A DNA stretch of 35,429 nt from Dipetalonema caudispina (taxonomy: Eukaryota; Nematoda; Chromadorea; Rhabditida; Onchocercidae), in contig JABVXV010000486.1 in NCBI GenBank assembly GCA_013365325.1, positions 1-35,429 of the forward strand, written 5' to 3'. The notes under the pieces are model-generated. The model ran no database searches and was not told the origin of the DNA. It worked only from the letters and a program-made list of their open reading frames with translations. Positions 23,462 to 35,253 of the stretch are shown one piece after another. Positions within the stretch are counted from its first letter, which is position 1. Every line of letters begins with the position of its first letter. Position numbers and translations under genes: made by a program.

Positions 23462-24876
23462 TATGATTATATGGAATAATGCAAAAATGCAAAATGCTTC
23501 TTTCTTTCTCTTTCTCTCTCTCTCTCATTTAATATGATGTTAATGTTTATAGGTGATAATTTTGCACTGAATGATCGGGATAGTGGAATGATCAGAAGAT
23601 GTGGTAAAACTTCAAAAGATATGAAAACAATTAGAAATGCTGTTAGCAGTTGTACGAGGAAGAATGGATAAACACATAAATACATACATACAGCTGTGTT
23701 GGAAATATTTTAGTGCCGTGAATCATTTCGGCTTACTTTAACCAAACGTTTTCAGCTTATTGTTTTACTTTTTCCGTATAGTATATCTTAGATAGGATTA
23801 AATTTAGGTATGAATTCAATTTTAATTGTCATTAAATTTAGATAATGCTAAATTTGAATAAAAAAAAAATAAAAAATAAAAGAAAAAAAAAAAAAAGGTA
23901 ACATAAAAAGATTTAGTTTAAGTAGGAAAAAATTTTTGAACAAAATAAATTTTAAACATGACGACAAAGTTTAGATAATAATCAGGAAAAATTAAATTTT
24001 CTAAAATGATGAAAAAATGAAAAGTTTAAACAGTTTAAACAGCACGTTGAAGAAATACATTAATAGAAGGAGAAAAATGTATCGCAGTATATTACAGGTT
24101 TTGTTTTTTGTATCATTTTGTCTTGCATCAAAGATTGTTTGTAAAATCTATTTAGACAATTAATTAATTCCTTATTGCTTTACATAAAGCTTTAATTGCT
24201 TAGCAATAGTAGGTATGTTAAAAATTATTTACTTTGATGTTAACCATTTCAATTAATCCAAAAGTATACCATTAATATGCATAAAAATTCAATCTTAGCA
24301 TATGTTTATTATAGCTAGGAAATGTCATAAGATCACGAAATATATTTCAAGAAATGTCAAACAAGTTCTAAAGATACTGCCACATATGTAGTTCAACTGA
24401 TGGAATACGAAATAGTTTGACAATTGACATTTGTGTGCGTCTTCTACGACAACCAATTTAAACCAGTAAATTACTTCCCAAAAATTGAAGACAAATGTGA
24501 AATTACTAGAACTACCAATATATATATATATATATTTATATATTTATATTTGTATGAATTTCAAGAAAAAAATCTATGATATTTCTTTGTGTGTCAGTGA
24601 TACAAAATGTATATTATACATTTTGATATCTATATTTAAGTTAATTTTACTCTTGTTAGTCATATTTGAATCAATTCTAAAAATAGTAATTCTATTCCAG
24701 ATATTGTATTAAAGATAGTATCAAAAGAATCTTTTCCATTGATGTTAGTTGGAAATCGAATTCGGATGCATTTTTGAATTCTAGCTAATAGCAGCATGTT
24801 TATAATTTGAAATGATGAAAAATGTACTAAAGTAATCTTTTTTTTTTTTTTTTTTTAATGCTAATAAATGTAATGG

Positions 24877-27800
24877 ATGGGCAATGGAAAATATGTGATA
24901 AGCATGAACAATATCAATTACTTTCCACTGTGGTCATTTCGAAGTTTCCGTCTACGTATTACCATCCTTCTTGCGATTGCACTTTGTATCGAAGGTTTGA
25001 TGCGGACAAATATGAATATGGCGATGGTATGTATGGTAAATTTAACCGCTGTAATGCAGCTTGAACAATCATTTATTGGTAAATTCTATTATACTTAAAA
25101 TAAGATTTGAAATACTTCTTGGATGTATAAACATATCGGATTTAACTTTATTAGACTGCTGCTGCAATCATTACATTGATAGATTGTTAATGTAAGTTAT
25201 TGCTTTACTTGGGTCACTTCATATTAACTATTATTGCTGATGGCATTTAATTCTAAGAGTGTTTACTTTATTTTTAAGCTATTGACGGTAACTTTTAAAG
25301 GATTTGCTGCTGGTGATTGTCCATCATGGTAATACCTATTTGCGACACTTCGCAGTAAAGTTCATTGTTCTACATGGATGAAGCTAACAGCGTGTGTAAG
25401 CCACATCGAATATTTTGAAATTACGGAAACCTTTTTAGCTCAAAAACCGGAAGAGTCGCTAGTGAACCGTAATTACACTATTTTGCCAAATTCATGTGCC
25501 AAAATATTTGGACGTAAACGAAGTTATGTAAGTTTATTGCTTTTAATAGATATTATATTTCATCATTAATCATTTACATTCATTTCATCTACTATAAAGT
25601 TTGTTGAATTGCTGCATTAATTAAGAGAAGGGTAGGTTATTATTATTTTTTTTTTGAGAGAGAGAGAGAGCGTCTTATTAGTTTTTACGTAATCTCTCGA
25701 TATTGTCCATTTTAGAATGGTGATTTGCTGTGGACAGGTCAAGAACAGGCATGGATTTTTGCTGCATTTTACGTTGGTGGTCTGCTTATTATATTTCCAG
25801 GGAGTAAGTATTGATTGTTTGATTTTAGACTTTCATAAATGGAATCCGAAAAATGAATATCCAGTTCAGTAAGAACATGATCATAATTTAGCCGCTCTCT
25901 TGATTATTTGGAGCAACTTATTTCAGCAGATTTTAGGTTACTTATGCGATTGGATAGGACCAGCTCACACTATACAAGGTGGAGCAGTTATTAATGTCAT
26001 TGGTTCATTATCTACGCCATATATTTCACGTAAAGTTGGTGTTATGGGCGTAATTATCATACGGTTTCTGATGGGTTGTGGTCAAGGTGTACTAACACCG
26101 TGCATGAATGTACTTATTGCTCATTGGTTTCCGTTATCGGAAAAAAGTACGGCGATTGCTGTAGCAACTACTGGTAATCAGGTATCTTTTCCGAAACATT
26201 CTTGAAACGTGTTTGTACTTTAAAGACAAATTTTTTGAGCCATTCATGTGCCACATTTTTGAAAATCCATTGAATATACAAATGTATTATATCACGAAAT
26301 TTTTATTCGTAAATTTCTTGGTATACAATAAAGATTAAATTAAAACTTTCTTTCAGTTGTCTATAATTTTTGCAATGTTTATCACGGCTGAACTTTGTCA
26401 GTTGTCACTTTTTGATGGTTGGCCAGCTGCATTTTATCTCTACAGTGAGCTGTTTCCGGATGTTATTTTAACTGCTTTTATTCGTATTTCATGAAAATTC
26501 TTGAAACCTAAGTATGAGGATCTTTTTTTCATTATGTATCACTTTATATTCACCTCCCCATCATTCGTGATTGATAATTGAGAGAAAAACCTTCACTTTC
26601 ATGCGAATCAAATTCTGTCATTTTAATTGTGATTTTTAGGCTTATTAGGCATTGGTTTATGTTTGGGATGGTTTCTAGTGGTGAAGGACGTGCCAACTCG
26701 TGTGAAGCATATCACAGATGCTGAACTGACTTATATCACCGGTTCCGCACATGGACGCGGTCAGAAACGCGTAATTCCTGTGGTTAGTGTTTATAGCTCA
26801 ACAAAATTTAATTGAAATTTAATTATGAAATTAGTGTGAGATGTAACATTTAGTTATACTTTATAATTTGTAACTATTTCGTAACTTCGTACGTTAATAT
26901 TTAGCAAAATATTTCAGAATGTTCCATGGCGAAAGATATTATCATCGACTGCAGTTTGGTCTACGGCACTAAGTTCATTTTGTCAGTCATTCGTAGTTGT
27001 TGGCACCGTGACTTACTTACCTATCTATTATCGCACTATACTTAGCATGGATCTCACTTCTGTAAGTAATATCCGTTATCGCATCAGAACCGATGATTAT
27101 TATTACTTCAACTTTTTCTTTTATATTAAATGCAGACTTTTATTTCATATTAAATCAAATACTTAAGTAGCTGCGAAATGATGCTAGTTTTAGTTGAAAT
27201 TAGCTTCCGTAAAATTAAAATTTTAACAAATAAAATTCTTATCTGTCTTCCCTTCTCTGTTACTTCTTTGAATAGTTGTAATATTTGACATACATTGTGT
27301 TATATCGACCGGAGCACTATAATTTCTATGTGAGTAACAGTAGTTGGGAAATTTACATCTTAGAAGCTTTATAATACTGCCAGATACTCTGTACCAAGTA
27401 GGTTTATCCACTAAGTAGATTTAAGGAAATGATTTAACGGATGGCATCCTAGATGCATTTCAAGATGCTTATCACCCGATATGTTCAACATGCGTTTATA
27501 CTACCCAAAATATACTACATTGAATGGTCATACAGCAATGGTTAACTTCTTAATCTGTGTTTTACAGTATATAGGTTGTTTCAGAATGGTGTACTTTCGG
27601 CATTGCCTTTCATTTGTCAGTTAGTAAGCAAGTTGGCATTTGCAAGTCTCGCATACAAAGCAAAGGAAGTCGGGTTTTCTCCAAATCAGGTTACAAAGAT
27701 GTGCAATTTATGCGGTAAGTCTTGTATTTTTGGATTGTAGCTCGTATGATGGTCAGTAAGGTGTACTTTTCAGTCTTGATTCGATTTCAGTAAACTGAAA

Positions 27801-29053
27801 GTTGAGAAGTTCTCTTGAATCCATATGAATTTAGAGCTTGTTTCCAGCATCACTTGGTGGAGCATGCTGCTTTACTGCATTGATATTTTTTGATTGCAAT
27901 AATCGAAATAAGGCAGTATTTTTCATCTGTTTAGCCATGGGTATTCTATCTGGTTTTGTTCCAGGATATAATACCAGGTTTACTTCACACTATTCGGAAA
28001 ATTTTAACCATCATAAAATATGAGGGATTTTCTGATATTGTTTAAAAACTTTCATGAAAGCAGAAATTTTATTGAAAAGTGGGATTTGTTTTGATAGGTC
28101 AATATAGTTAAGAAAAAATTTTAATTTAGAAGTAAAGAAGTGGAAAAAATTTTTTGTATTCAATATTTCATAGCTAAGATTTTAATATCTTTGTTAATCC
28201 TAAAAATTAAAGTAAATATTTGCAGTATTGTATGTATTGCTCCAAAATACATATCATCAGTGGCTTCATTCTGTAGGCTTTGGGGAACAGTTGGTTCCAT
28301 CACCTCACCTTATCTCATTGGAATGATCACCGTAAAGGTTTAGTCTATTTTACAATATATATTTTAGTCAAGCTTAGTCTACCGCCTGTAAAAAGCATTG
28401 AGTTAGGTTTAAGATGCTTTTACATTTCAACCTACTGTAACATACATTTTAGGGCAGCGGATAATTTTCATGTATGCTTGTAGTAGCAAATAGGACGTTA
28501 TGATTAGGAAGTGTCCTAACGGGAGCGAAATTTCGTATAGGTCAAATAATTCAGTTCATTAGATATAGGTAAACATTAATACTTTTCAGAGCATCCAAAA
28601 GTTTAGTGTTGGGTAGAGCATTGAGCAGTGGAATCATTGTTATAAGAAGTAAAGTTTGTATAATTCAAAAAGATCAATTGTTTACTTTTAAACATTTTTC
28701 CCTCATAATTTTAGAGTGTTATGTCAGAATGGAGGACTGTGTTTATAATTATGATATGCGTATTAACATTGACCGGTGCAATTTTTCAATTATTTGGTAC
28801 AGGTAAACGAACAATTTTTTTAAAAATTCTATTTCCCACATCTGTTTGTAATTTTTTATAATTTAATTTCGTCCTACTCCGTTCCGTGGGACAGTATCAT
28901 ATTTGAACTTTATAATCGCTAATTTTCTGATGCTACTGGATATTTTCAGTAAACGAACAAGAATGGGCCCAAAATGTATCCGGTATCTCAGAGTCGTTGA
29001 ATGAGAAAGAAACGGACAAGACGCTGAGATTAGAGTTAGAAAAAGCTGTTTAA
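24877..29053 (+). CDS. SLC17-type organic anion transporter (major facilitator superfamily)
   Basis: Twelve in-phase exons: 24877-25078, 25439-25527, 25716-25803, 25892-26181, 26357-26444, 26640-26782, 26918-27061, 27585-27714, 27848-27977, 28226-28337, 28715-28802, 28950-29053; 535 aa. The start is the first ATG after an in-frame stop. Family features: TM1 with GLMRTNMNMAMVCMVN, where the Arg is typical; a luminal loop with NRNYT as an N-glycosylation site; TM4 with RFLMGCGQGVLTPC (Arg184, Gln191); HWFPLSEKS; GWPAAFYLYS; VPWRKILSS opening the second half; and a cytosolic tail containing NEQEWAQN. SLC17 members move glutamate, sialate, nucleotides or phosphate/urate. The substrate cannot be read from sequence. 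Gln191 stands where vesicular glutamate transporters and sialin carry Glu. TM2 seems extended by an extra hydrophobic stretch from the start of exon 4. Confidence 0.92.
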
Positions 29054-29241
29054 TGGAAAGAAGAAATAATTTGGGCAAAATAATGGTGGAAACGGTATCG
29101 AGTATTATTACATTTTATTGACACATCTTAAAATTGTTTGAAGTAACCTTCATGAGATTTCAAATGCATGTCTACGATTTCAGAATTTGAAAATTAAGAA
29201 ATTGTTGACAGATGTTTTTTGTTTTATCAAATTGATACAAA

Positions 29242-29247
29242 AATAAA
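29242..29247 (+). promoter_or_regulatory. Polyadenylation signal for the SLC17-type gene
   Basis: AATAAA lies 189 bases downstream of the stop codon, the first good candidate after 29053. Confidence 0.5.
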
Positions 29248-29444
29248 TACGGTTTCTGCATTGTTGGCTGTTTCATATTAGAATACATGCTTAGATAAAT
29301 GCTTCTATGTTATATTCAGTGCTTATTTCTTGTTTTACGGTTTTTATTTTACATGCTTTTTTATTTTATATTTGTTTTTTTATAAAGAAGAAATGCTAAA
29401 TAGAAAGCAAATTCGAGTGATTTTTGTTATTTGTTCAAAATGAG

Positions 29445-30125
29445 TCATAAAGTAGCGGAAAGAATTCGCAGTATCATTTGAGTTCTGGACGCATGATGAG
29501 CCTGAAGGCTGCGAAGCAATTGAGCCAGTCATCAGAAGTTGTCGGGTGCAAATAAGAGCAATCATTGAAGTTGATTTTACACATAACCACACAAAAATTT
29601 GTTGAAGAACTCAAGCATCGACCATTCCATGGTCATTTAGCATTTGATGCAAATTAGAAAGGTAAAAAAAAGGTGATAAGTGGGTGATGATGCCCCATTG
29701 AACTGATTGATAATCAAAAAGCTGTTGTTTGAATTGTCTTCTTTTATTCTATGCACTACAAGGGAATATTTCTCGATTTGATTGTGATTTTCGATGATAA
29801 ATGATTGGAATAACTTGGTCATTTTAGTCCAGTAAAACTGTTACATTTGAGAAGTGTACTTGGTAAATTGGTGAAATTTAACAAAAATTGAAACACATGC
29901 AGTTGTCAATGATTATCCACCATATGTAACATACTTCTCGTCAACTGATTACCATTTTTCCAGTCATCATGATAACTTCATAGAAAAAAATGTTTTAAAA
30001 ACTAGAGGAATCTAGGAAATGTTTCTCAAGAGTTCATCGAACCCCGAAGAATGAATTTTATGCTACAGGAATAAAACAAAGTGATTTCTGATCGACTGTC
30101 ACAGTTCCTGTTTTGAGATATATTT
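29445..30125 (+). pseudogene. Decayed mariner (Tc1/mariner, DD34D) transposase with internal deletion
   Basis: Broken frames of one mariner transposase are readable in order on the plus strand. An N-terminal piece containing IRAIIEVD lies near 29565-29580. DKWV...PH and, one base shifted, ELIDNQK lie near 29676-29720. FLDLIVIFDDK near 29770-29800 corresponds to the region of the first catalytic Asp. YPPY near 29914-29925, STDYHF near 29939-29958 and EFYATGIK near 30051-30077 match the C-terminal landmarks. Several stops and frameshifts are visible. Only about 120 bases separate the first catalytic Asp from the PPY motif, where intact elements have roughly 300, so much of the catalytic core, including the second Asp, is missing. 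I could not define terminal inverted repeats. The element must be non-autonomous and old. Confidence 0.75.
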
Positions 30126-30597
30126 AATCAGGATATATTGAAATTTATGATTCTGAAACCAAAATTTAACTTATTTGGAGACTGTATTAACCTCATAATT
30201 TATCTAAAAATTTTAGGTATTGTTTTTGTTAGAAAAGACAGATTTATAGATAATTACACTATGTTCATATATTCTTGAGCTCGTGATTTGTTAGTTGTAA
30301 TCTAATAAACCATGGATATTGATATGTAAGAAAAAGTATGTACGATTAGAGGTCATCTGGTTCTGGCTTAAATTAGTTTTGTTCTTTTGCTAGCTTTAAA
30401 CTTAAGAAGATATTAAATATATTATTGGTATACATCACAAATTTGTTTGACGGCTTGTTAGTGGATTTCTTTTTCCCATAGAAATTTTTTGCTTTTTTAA
30501 AATTTTTCGAGCATTTTGGCTTTATTTATTTCCACTATTTCGAATGTGTAATAAATCAATGTTTCTTCTTAAATAAATTTTTTTCGTGGAGCTAATT

Positions 30598-30633
<36 letters not shown>

Positions 30634-31114
30634 GATGTTTATCTGGAAATTTATCGGAACTTCTATATCTGGTATATCTGGTATTTCTGGAACAAATAGA
30701 ATAACTGGAAATATTCTACCTACAAACGTTCACCTATGACATTATAATTCGGTAAAGTGGTTGGATCAACTTTGCACAGCTGCATTATCGATTGAATGTT
30801 TTCTTTTTTTTTTTTTTTTTTGTTGATTGATGGTATAGATTATTAGTCAGAATTAATTTCAAAAATAAGCATCGAAAAAAAAAAAATAAGTGATCGTACC
30901 GGTGATTTAATTGTGATCTAATCATCCACATATTTGTATAAAAAATTTCGAAATTTTTCTCCCGGAAAACTTACGAAAGCAATTCCCTGAAATTTTTTTT
31001 TAATAAATTTAAAAGATTTTTCATTTTTCGTGAAATTTCATAATCAAAAACCACATCAATTAATTTTCTTTTTTTTCTTCACAAAATAAATACACCTGTT
31101 AAAATCACATTTAT

Positions 31115-31157
<43 letters not shown>

Positions 31158-31339
31158 AACATTTCACTTTTACAATATGTAAACAAAAGGACAACATTTT
31201 AGCTTCTAACAAGAAAAATATAATTTTAAAATTATCGTTGACAGAAAATACCGAAGTAATGGGGAAGTCAAATCTGACACTCCTCTGGGACATTTTGCTT
31301 CCAGCTGTCCTTCAACAGACAAAAAAAAATTGGCTAATT

Positions 31340-31359
31340 TGTGTGTGTATGTGTGTGTA

Positions 31360-31390
<31 letters not shown>

Positions 31391-31394
31391 GTGT
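31340..31394. repeat. (GT)n / (GTAT)n microsatellite
   Basis: GTGTGTAT blocks followed by GTAT units, leading into the TA-rich palindrome just downstream. Confidence 0.92.
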
Positions 31395-31410
31395 ATATAT
31401 ACACATATAT

Positions 31411-31450
31411 CATATCTACATATATATATATATATATATATGTAGATATG
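31411..31450. repeat. Perfect 40-base AT palindrome
   Basis: CATATCTACA (31411-31420), then ten TA dinucleotides, then TGTAGATATG (31441-31450). The flanks are exact reverse complements, so the whole element can form a hairpin or cruciform. Confidence 0.9.
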
Positions 31451-32368
31451 TAGTTGATAGATATATGTATGTTTGTGTTTTACGCACTTTTCAATCTCAA
31501 AGAAATACGTTTTTTTTTTTTTTTTTTTTTTTTTTTAAGCTATTCCTAGAAAAATTCAATTCGTTTGTGAATTGACCAAATCAGCTTTTCTCGAATTTAG
31601 TTGCACACCATTTCTTTTCACTTTAATTCCCATTATTTCTATTATATTGACAAGTTATCACAGAAATTTAAAATGAAATTTCCATTCTATCTAAGATTAA
31701 ATGATAATTTTCACAAAATATATCATTGATTTAATGCTTATTATTTGCTTAATCTTTCTCTAATTTTCTTTCTTTTTTTTTTTTTCTTCTTCTTCTTCTT
31801 CACCTTCTATAATACTATTGCTCATGCATTTTTCTTTTGTTTTTGTTTTTTTTTTTTTCATTTTATTCTTTGAAACCACTTTTCCGGAAAGAACTTTTGC
31901 AGAAGGCATAATCGATCCATTGAAGCAGCTTTTTTTTGTTTTTTTTTTTTTTTCAAGACCAAGCTTTTCCTGTTTTCAAACATTTTCATATTCCTCAAAA
32001 TAATAAGGTTTTGGAAGAATAAAAATTTTACAACAAAAAAAAAAGAAAAGAAAAAAAGGCTCCATCAATGGGATGATAAATTAGAATTTATTCGCTCTCT
32101 TCTTTCCTCCATTTCTTTATTCTTTATTCGTTTACTTTCAAATGAATTTCGAATTAACTGATTGTTCTGTAATTTGGTAAGTATATGATATTTCCGGATG
32201 AATGAACTGAAATAAATAGTATATAATCTATCGACCGACTTCTTAAACATTTTTCTTCAATGATTTTGTTTTTTTATAATTATAGTAATTTGTACAATAA
32301 TTTTAGGTACCATTAAAGAAGAAGGGAATATGTTTAGCTAATAACTGCTAAATCACGGAAAAAAAAAA

Positions 32369-35083
32369 ATGGTCAATTATTTGGAACGTGCCCGAGCCTT
32401 AGCTGAATGTTCACCTTTACCATCAGCTAATGTATCGCCAACACAACAACAAAGGCCTGAAAGATTTCCAAAGGTTAACTTTATTGGTAAGTTGTAAGCT
32501 GCATTCATTTGTATTCATGTTATAGAGTTTTCCTTCTGAGCATGATAAAATGGGGTAGTAAAATAAATGTGAAAAGAGATTTCGAATATTGAAATGTAAA
32601 GAAAAAATTTCTGGAAATTTCTGATATATTGCTTGCCATTTTGTTATTAATTAAATTAATCAAATCAATTAACTGTTCGAAATTCTCCTCCAAAAAAGGA
32701 CAAGAAGATAAAATATTTCCAAAATAAATATATCTGTAAAATCAATGTAACTACTTTTACAATGAAATTTGGGTCGGTCTTGAAGAGAAACTAACTTTGG
32801 ATAGCAAAATTTTTAAGTTTAGTAAGATGGTGCAGTTTCTTTGTCTTTTTTTTTTTTTTTGAAATTTTATGAGAACCAAGTAGTAATTGTTTCATTTTGT
32901 TTTTGTTTTCGTTTTTTTTTTTTCTTTTTTAATTAATTAATCCTTTTATTCAGTTTTGTCATTATGATTTATTTATTTGTCCACTTTTTTCTACCAGTCA
33001 ATCCACAACGAGATGATACAGTTGGATATAAACGAGTAGAGGATGTCATTGAAGAAAACAGTCATTGCATGAAACATAAAATTAGATTTATCAATACATC
33101 GGCGCAATTGTCGCAATATCGCTGTTGTTGCAGCCTTATGCATGCTGTGGTAAGTAATTTATTCCTGTATTATCACCTGTATTATCGTATTTTTTTTTCC
33201 TGCCAAAAAATTTAAAATCATTGCTTTGCTTTATGTGTTTCCATAAATTAATGCGTCTACCTGATTAAATGATTATACTTATATACAGGTAAATCTTATA
33301 GTTTCGGACATTTCTACTTTTACTTGAAACAGTTGTAAGAATGCGCACATTAAAAATTGATATTCAAATTTTACATCACTTCCATTTCATGCGGAGTTCT
33401 TCACTTTATTTTGTGTTCAAGTTTAATTAAGTATTAATTAATACATACTTACTTCACCACTAACTTTTTACGGGTTTTTCCCATAGTAGGACAGTCGGAG
33501 CAATACAGTTTTTCTCCATTTACGCCTCCCGAAATCATCGATACTTTCCCCAAATCTTCCAGTTAGCATATAGAAAAAATAATGATTTCATCCTCTTCTC
33601 TCTCCCTAATCACTTCTTCGATTAAGCAAGAATTATTTCAGGTTTATTTTCACCGTATATCATTTTTCAGACTGGTACTAGGTTATTTCTGTTAATTTAT
33701 ATGGCCTTATCAGTTGTCACTTTTACATTTGCGATGAAATCAGCTGTGCTTTGGTCTGTGGTACCATTCGTAATCGCTTCGCTAACTATTTATGCATTGT
33801 GCACAGAAAAACACAAATATTTGTATCCATTTTTGATCGTTTCAGTTTGTTTTATTGTCATCTTCCACTTTTTTTTTCATCTTTTTTTTTTTTTTTTTTT
33901 TTTGAAATTACTAAATTTGATGAAAATTTTATGAAATAATTTTGTTACAAAAGAAGGATCAAATAACAAATATTTGTGTTAATGACACCTTAACTTTCCA
34001 AATAATTTCACTAATTTCAGAGTGTTCATATAATACTTTGTATTGTGGTTGTACTCGTAATAATCACATTCACAGCTGCAAGTTATGGTACTTTTAGGCA
34101 AATTGTCGGTAAGTATTGCATGTATCAGGAATTTCATTAAGATTTTTCCGGAATACTCCTTTTTCTTCTTGTTAACTCTATAGTAATATGCATTTATGGT
34201 AAAAAAAAACATTGAGTGATTTACCTGGAAGTGAATCATAACATCAACAATAATTAAGTCCAATCGGATATAAGCTATCAATTGGTTGGAATAAATTTTG
34301 ATAACTTTGAAGTATGTTTTCCAATATACTTTACACTTTCTGGAAATTTCGAGAATGTATGGAAGCATATTAAAAATAGAATCACTGTAAATTTAAAATT
34401 TGCAGGATATTATATCAAAATACGACTCAGTGATACATTTATCGTAATATTCGTTATTATATCCGTTGTTTTATTTCTTACTTTATCCATAATGCATTTA
34501 TGGCAAGTAACCGTTGTTTACAGGTAAACTTTGATGACACTTTAAAAATAAATCATTCTTAGTCTGTTAATAAAGTACTTCATGTACATTTGAGAACAAA
34601 TTTCAACATCTTCATCCCGCTCGATCCCTTATGCTTCCATGATCTCATCAATTTCCATTGCATCATATGCTAAACCATCATTTATTTATGAGCAGAAATT
34701 TCGTTTATTTTCTCCTCAAATCAGTTCAAATTATGATACAGCAAATAATAAGGTTTGGGAAAAAAATGACAAAAATTAAATTACCTTCGTAGGGTAGGTT
34801 AATTTTGATAGTAATAATCTGACGAATTACTAGAAATGGTTACATTGGTAAGAATTAAATTATTATCACAAATTTTATTACATTAAAATTTTTTGTTATT
34901 TTAAAATTAACTTCCAGTTGTATGATGTATTTCGAGCAAAAGCACTTTCTGGAACGAGAGCAATGTCAGCCGGTGATTGTGAAGTATAATTGTTCGCATG
35001 GAAAGGAAGATGGACACTTGAACATTTATCGAAATCATTTTGTTGCCGATCATAAATGTTATGAAAGTTGTGCCTCAGTGTAA
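32369..35083 (+). CDS. Four-helix membrane protein, LAPTM/DUF7027-like (nematode)
   Basis: Six in-phase exons: 32369-32486, 32998-33149, 33671-33844, 34021-34108, 34406-34523, 34918-35083; 271 aa. The N-terminal 90 residues are hydrophilic and end in a Cys cluster (YRCCCSLMHAV) directly before a TGTRLFLLIY segment that opens the first membrane helix. Three more helices follow: VVPFVIASLTIYALC, IILCIVVVLVIITFTAA and FIVIFVIISVVLFLTL. A 54-residue C-terminal tail carries five spaced cysteines after its first residues (SCMMYFEQ...). The CC-x-H/TGT motif before TM1 and the four-helix plan resemble LAPTM4/5 and the nematode DUF7027 proteins, which are endolysosomal in mammals. The match is by pattern only, and no PPxY sorting motif is seen in the tail. 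Function unknown. Confidence 0.78.
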
Positions 35084-35096
35084 TAGTAATTATTGA

Positions 35097-35102
35097 AATA
35101 AA
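35097..35102 (+). promoter_or_regulatory. Polyadenylation signal for the four-helix gene
   Basis: AATAAA begins 14 bases after the TAA stop, giving a very short 3' UTR if used. Other A-rich sequence follows. Confidence 0.5.
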
Positions 35103-35253
35103 AGTAGTAATAATACTAATAAAAAGAAGTAGAATGAGGAGTTATTGTTTCGTTTCATTTCAGATCATATTAAGAATTCACAATCTGAGTAGTAATTTGG
35201 ATGGAAATCGAAGCCTAAAAAATTTGATAGACCATTTAAAATATACTCTCAAT

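Larger units (their letters stand above)
22166..24876. other. Microsatellite field upstream of the SLC17-type gene
   Basis: No supported gene. The stretch holds a T-run (about 22248-22276), a 76-bp tandem duplication, a long (ATT)n array, GTAT/GGAT repeats, an A-run cluster (about 23204-23273), (GAT)n and CT tracts, a (TA)n run near 24519-24548 and a short palindrome at 24603-24625. One minus-strand ORF near 23685 begins with a signal-peptide-like hydrophobic stretch, but I could not join it to anything. Confidence 0.6.
30126..32368. other. AT-rich intergenic region before the four-helix gene
   Basis: No supported gene. The stretch contains A/T homopolymers (30604-30631, 30804-30821, about 31116-31155, 31510-31536), GT/GTAT and TA repeats and a perfect 40-base palindrome. 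Two small islands are less AT-biased, at about 31240-31325 and 31865-31933. They read open but have no convincing splice context. A possible acceptor, TTTTAG, at 32301-32306 precedes the next ATG. Confidence 0.55.

Noticed and set aside
23199..23685. Minus-strand ORFs with poly-Ser, poly-Phe and a signal-like N-terminus
   Set aside because: Most of the sequence is GAT, CT and poly-A repeat. The hydrophobic start could not be spliced to a following exon.
24858..25064. Alternative start and frame overlapping exon 1 of the SLC17-type gene
   Set aside because: The frame at 24877 encodes the family TM1 motif and splices in phase; the other frame does not.
29380..29592. Minus-strand 70-residue ORF (MWLCVKSTS...)
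   Set aside because: It lies antisense to the decayed mariner transposase, whose plus-strand motifs are in family order.
33979..34368. 129-residue minus-strand ORF
   Set aside because: It is antisense to exon 4 of the four-helix gene plus intron, with no motif or splice support.
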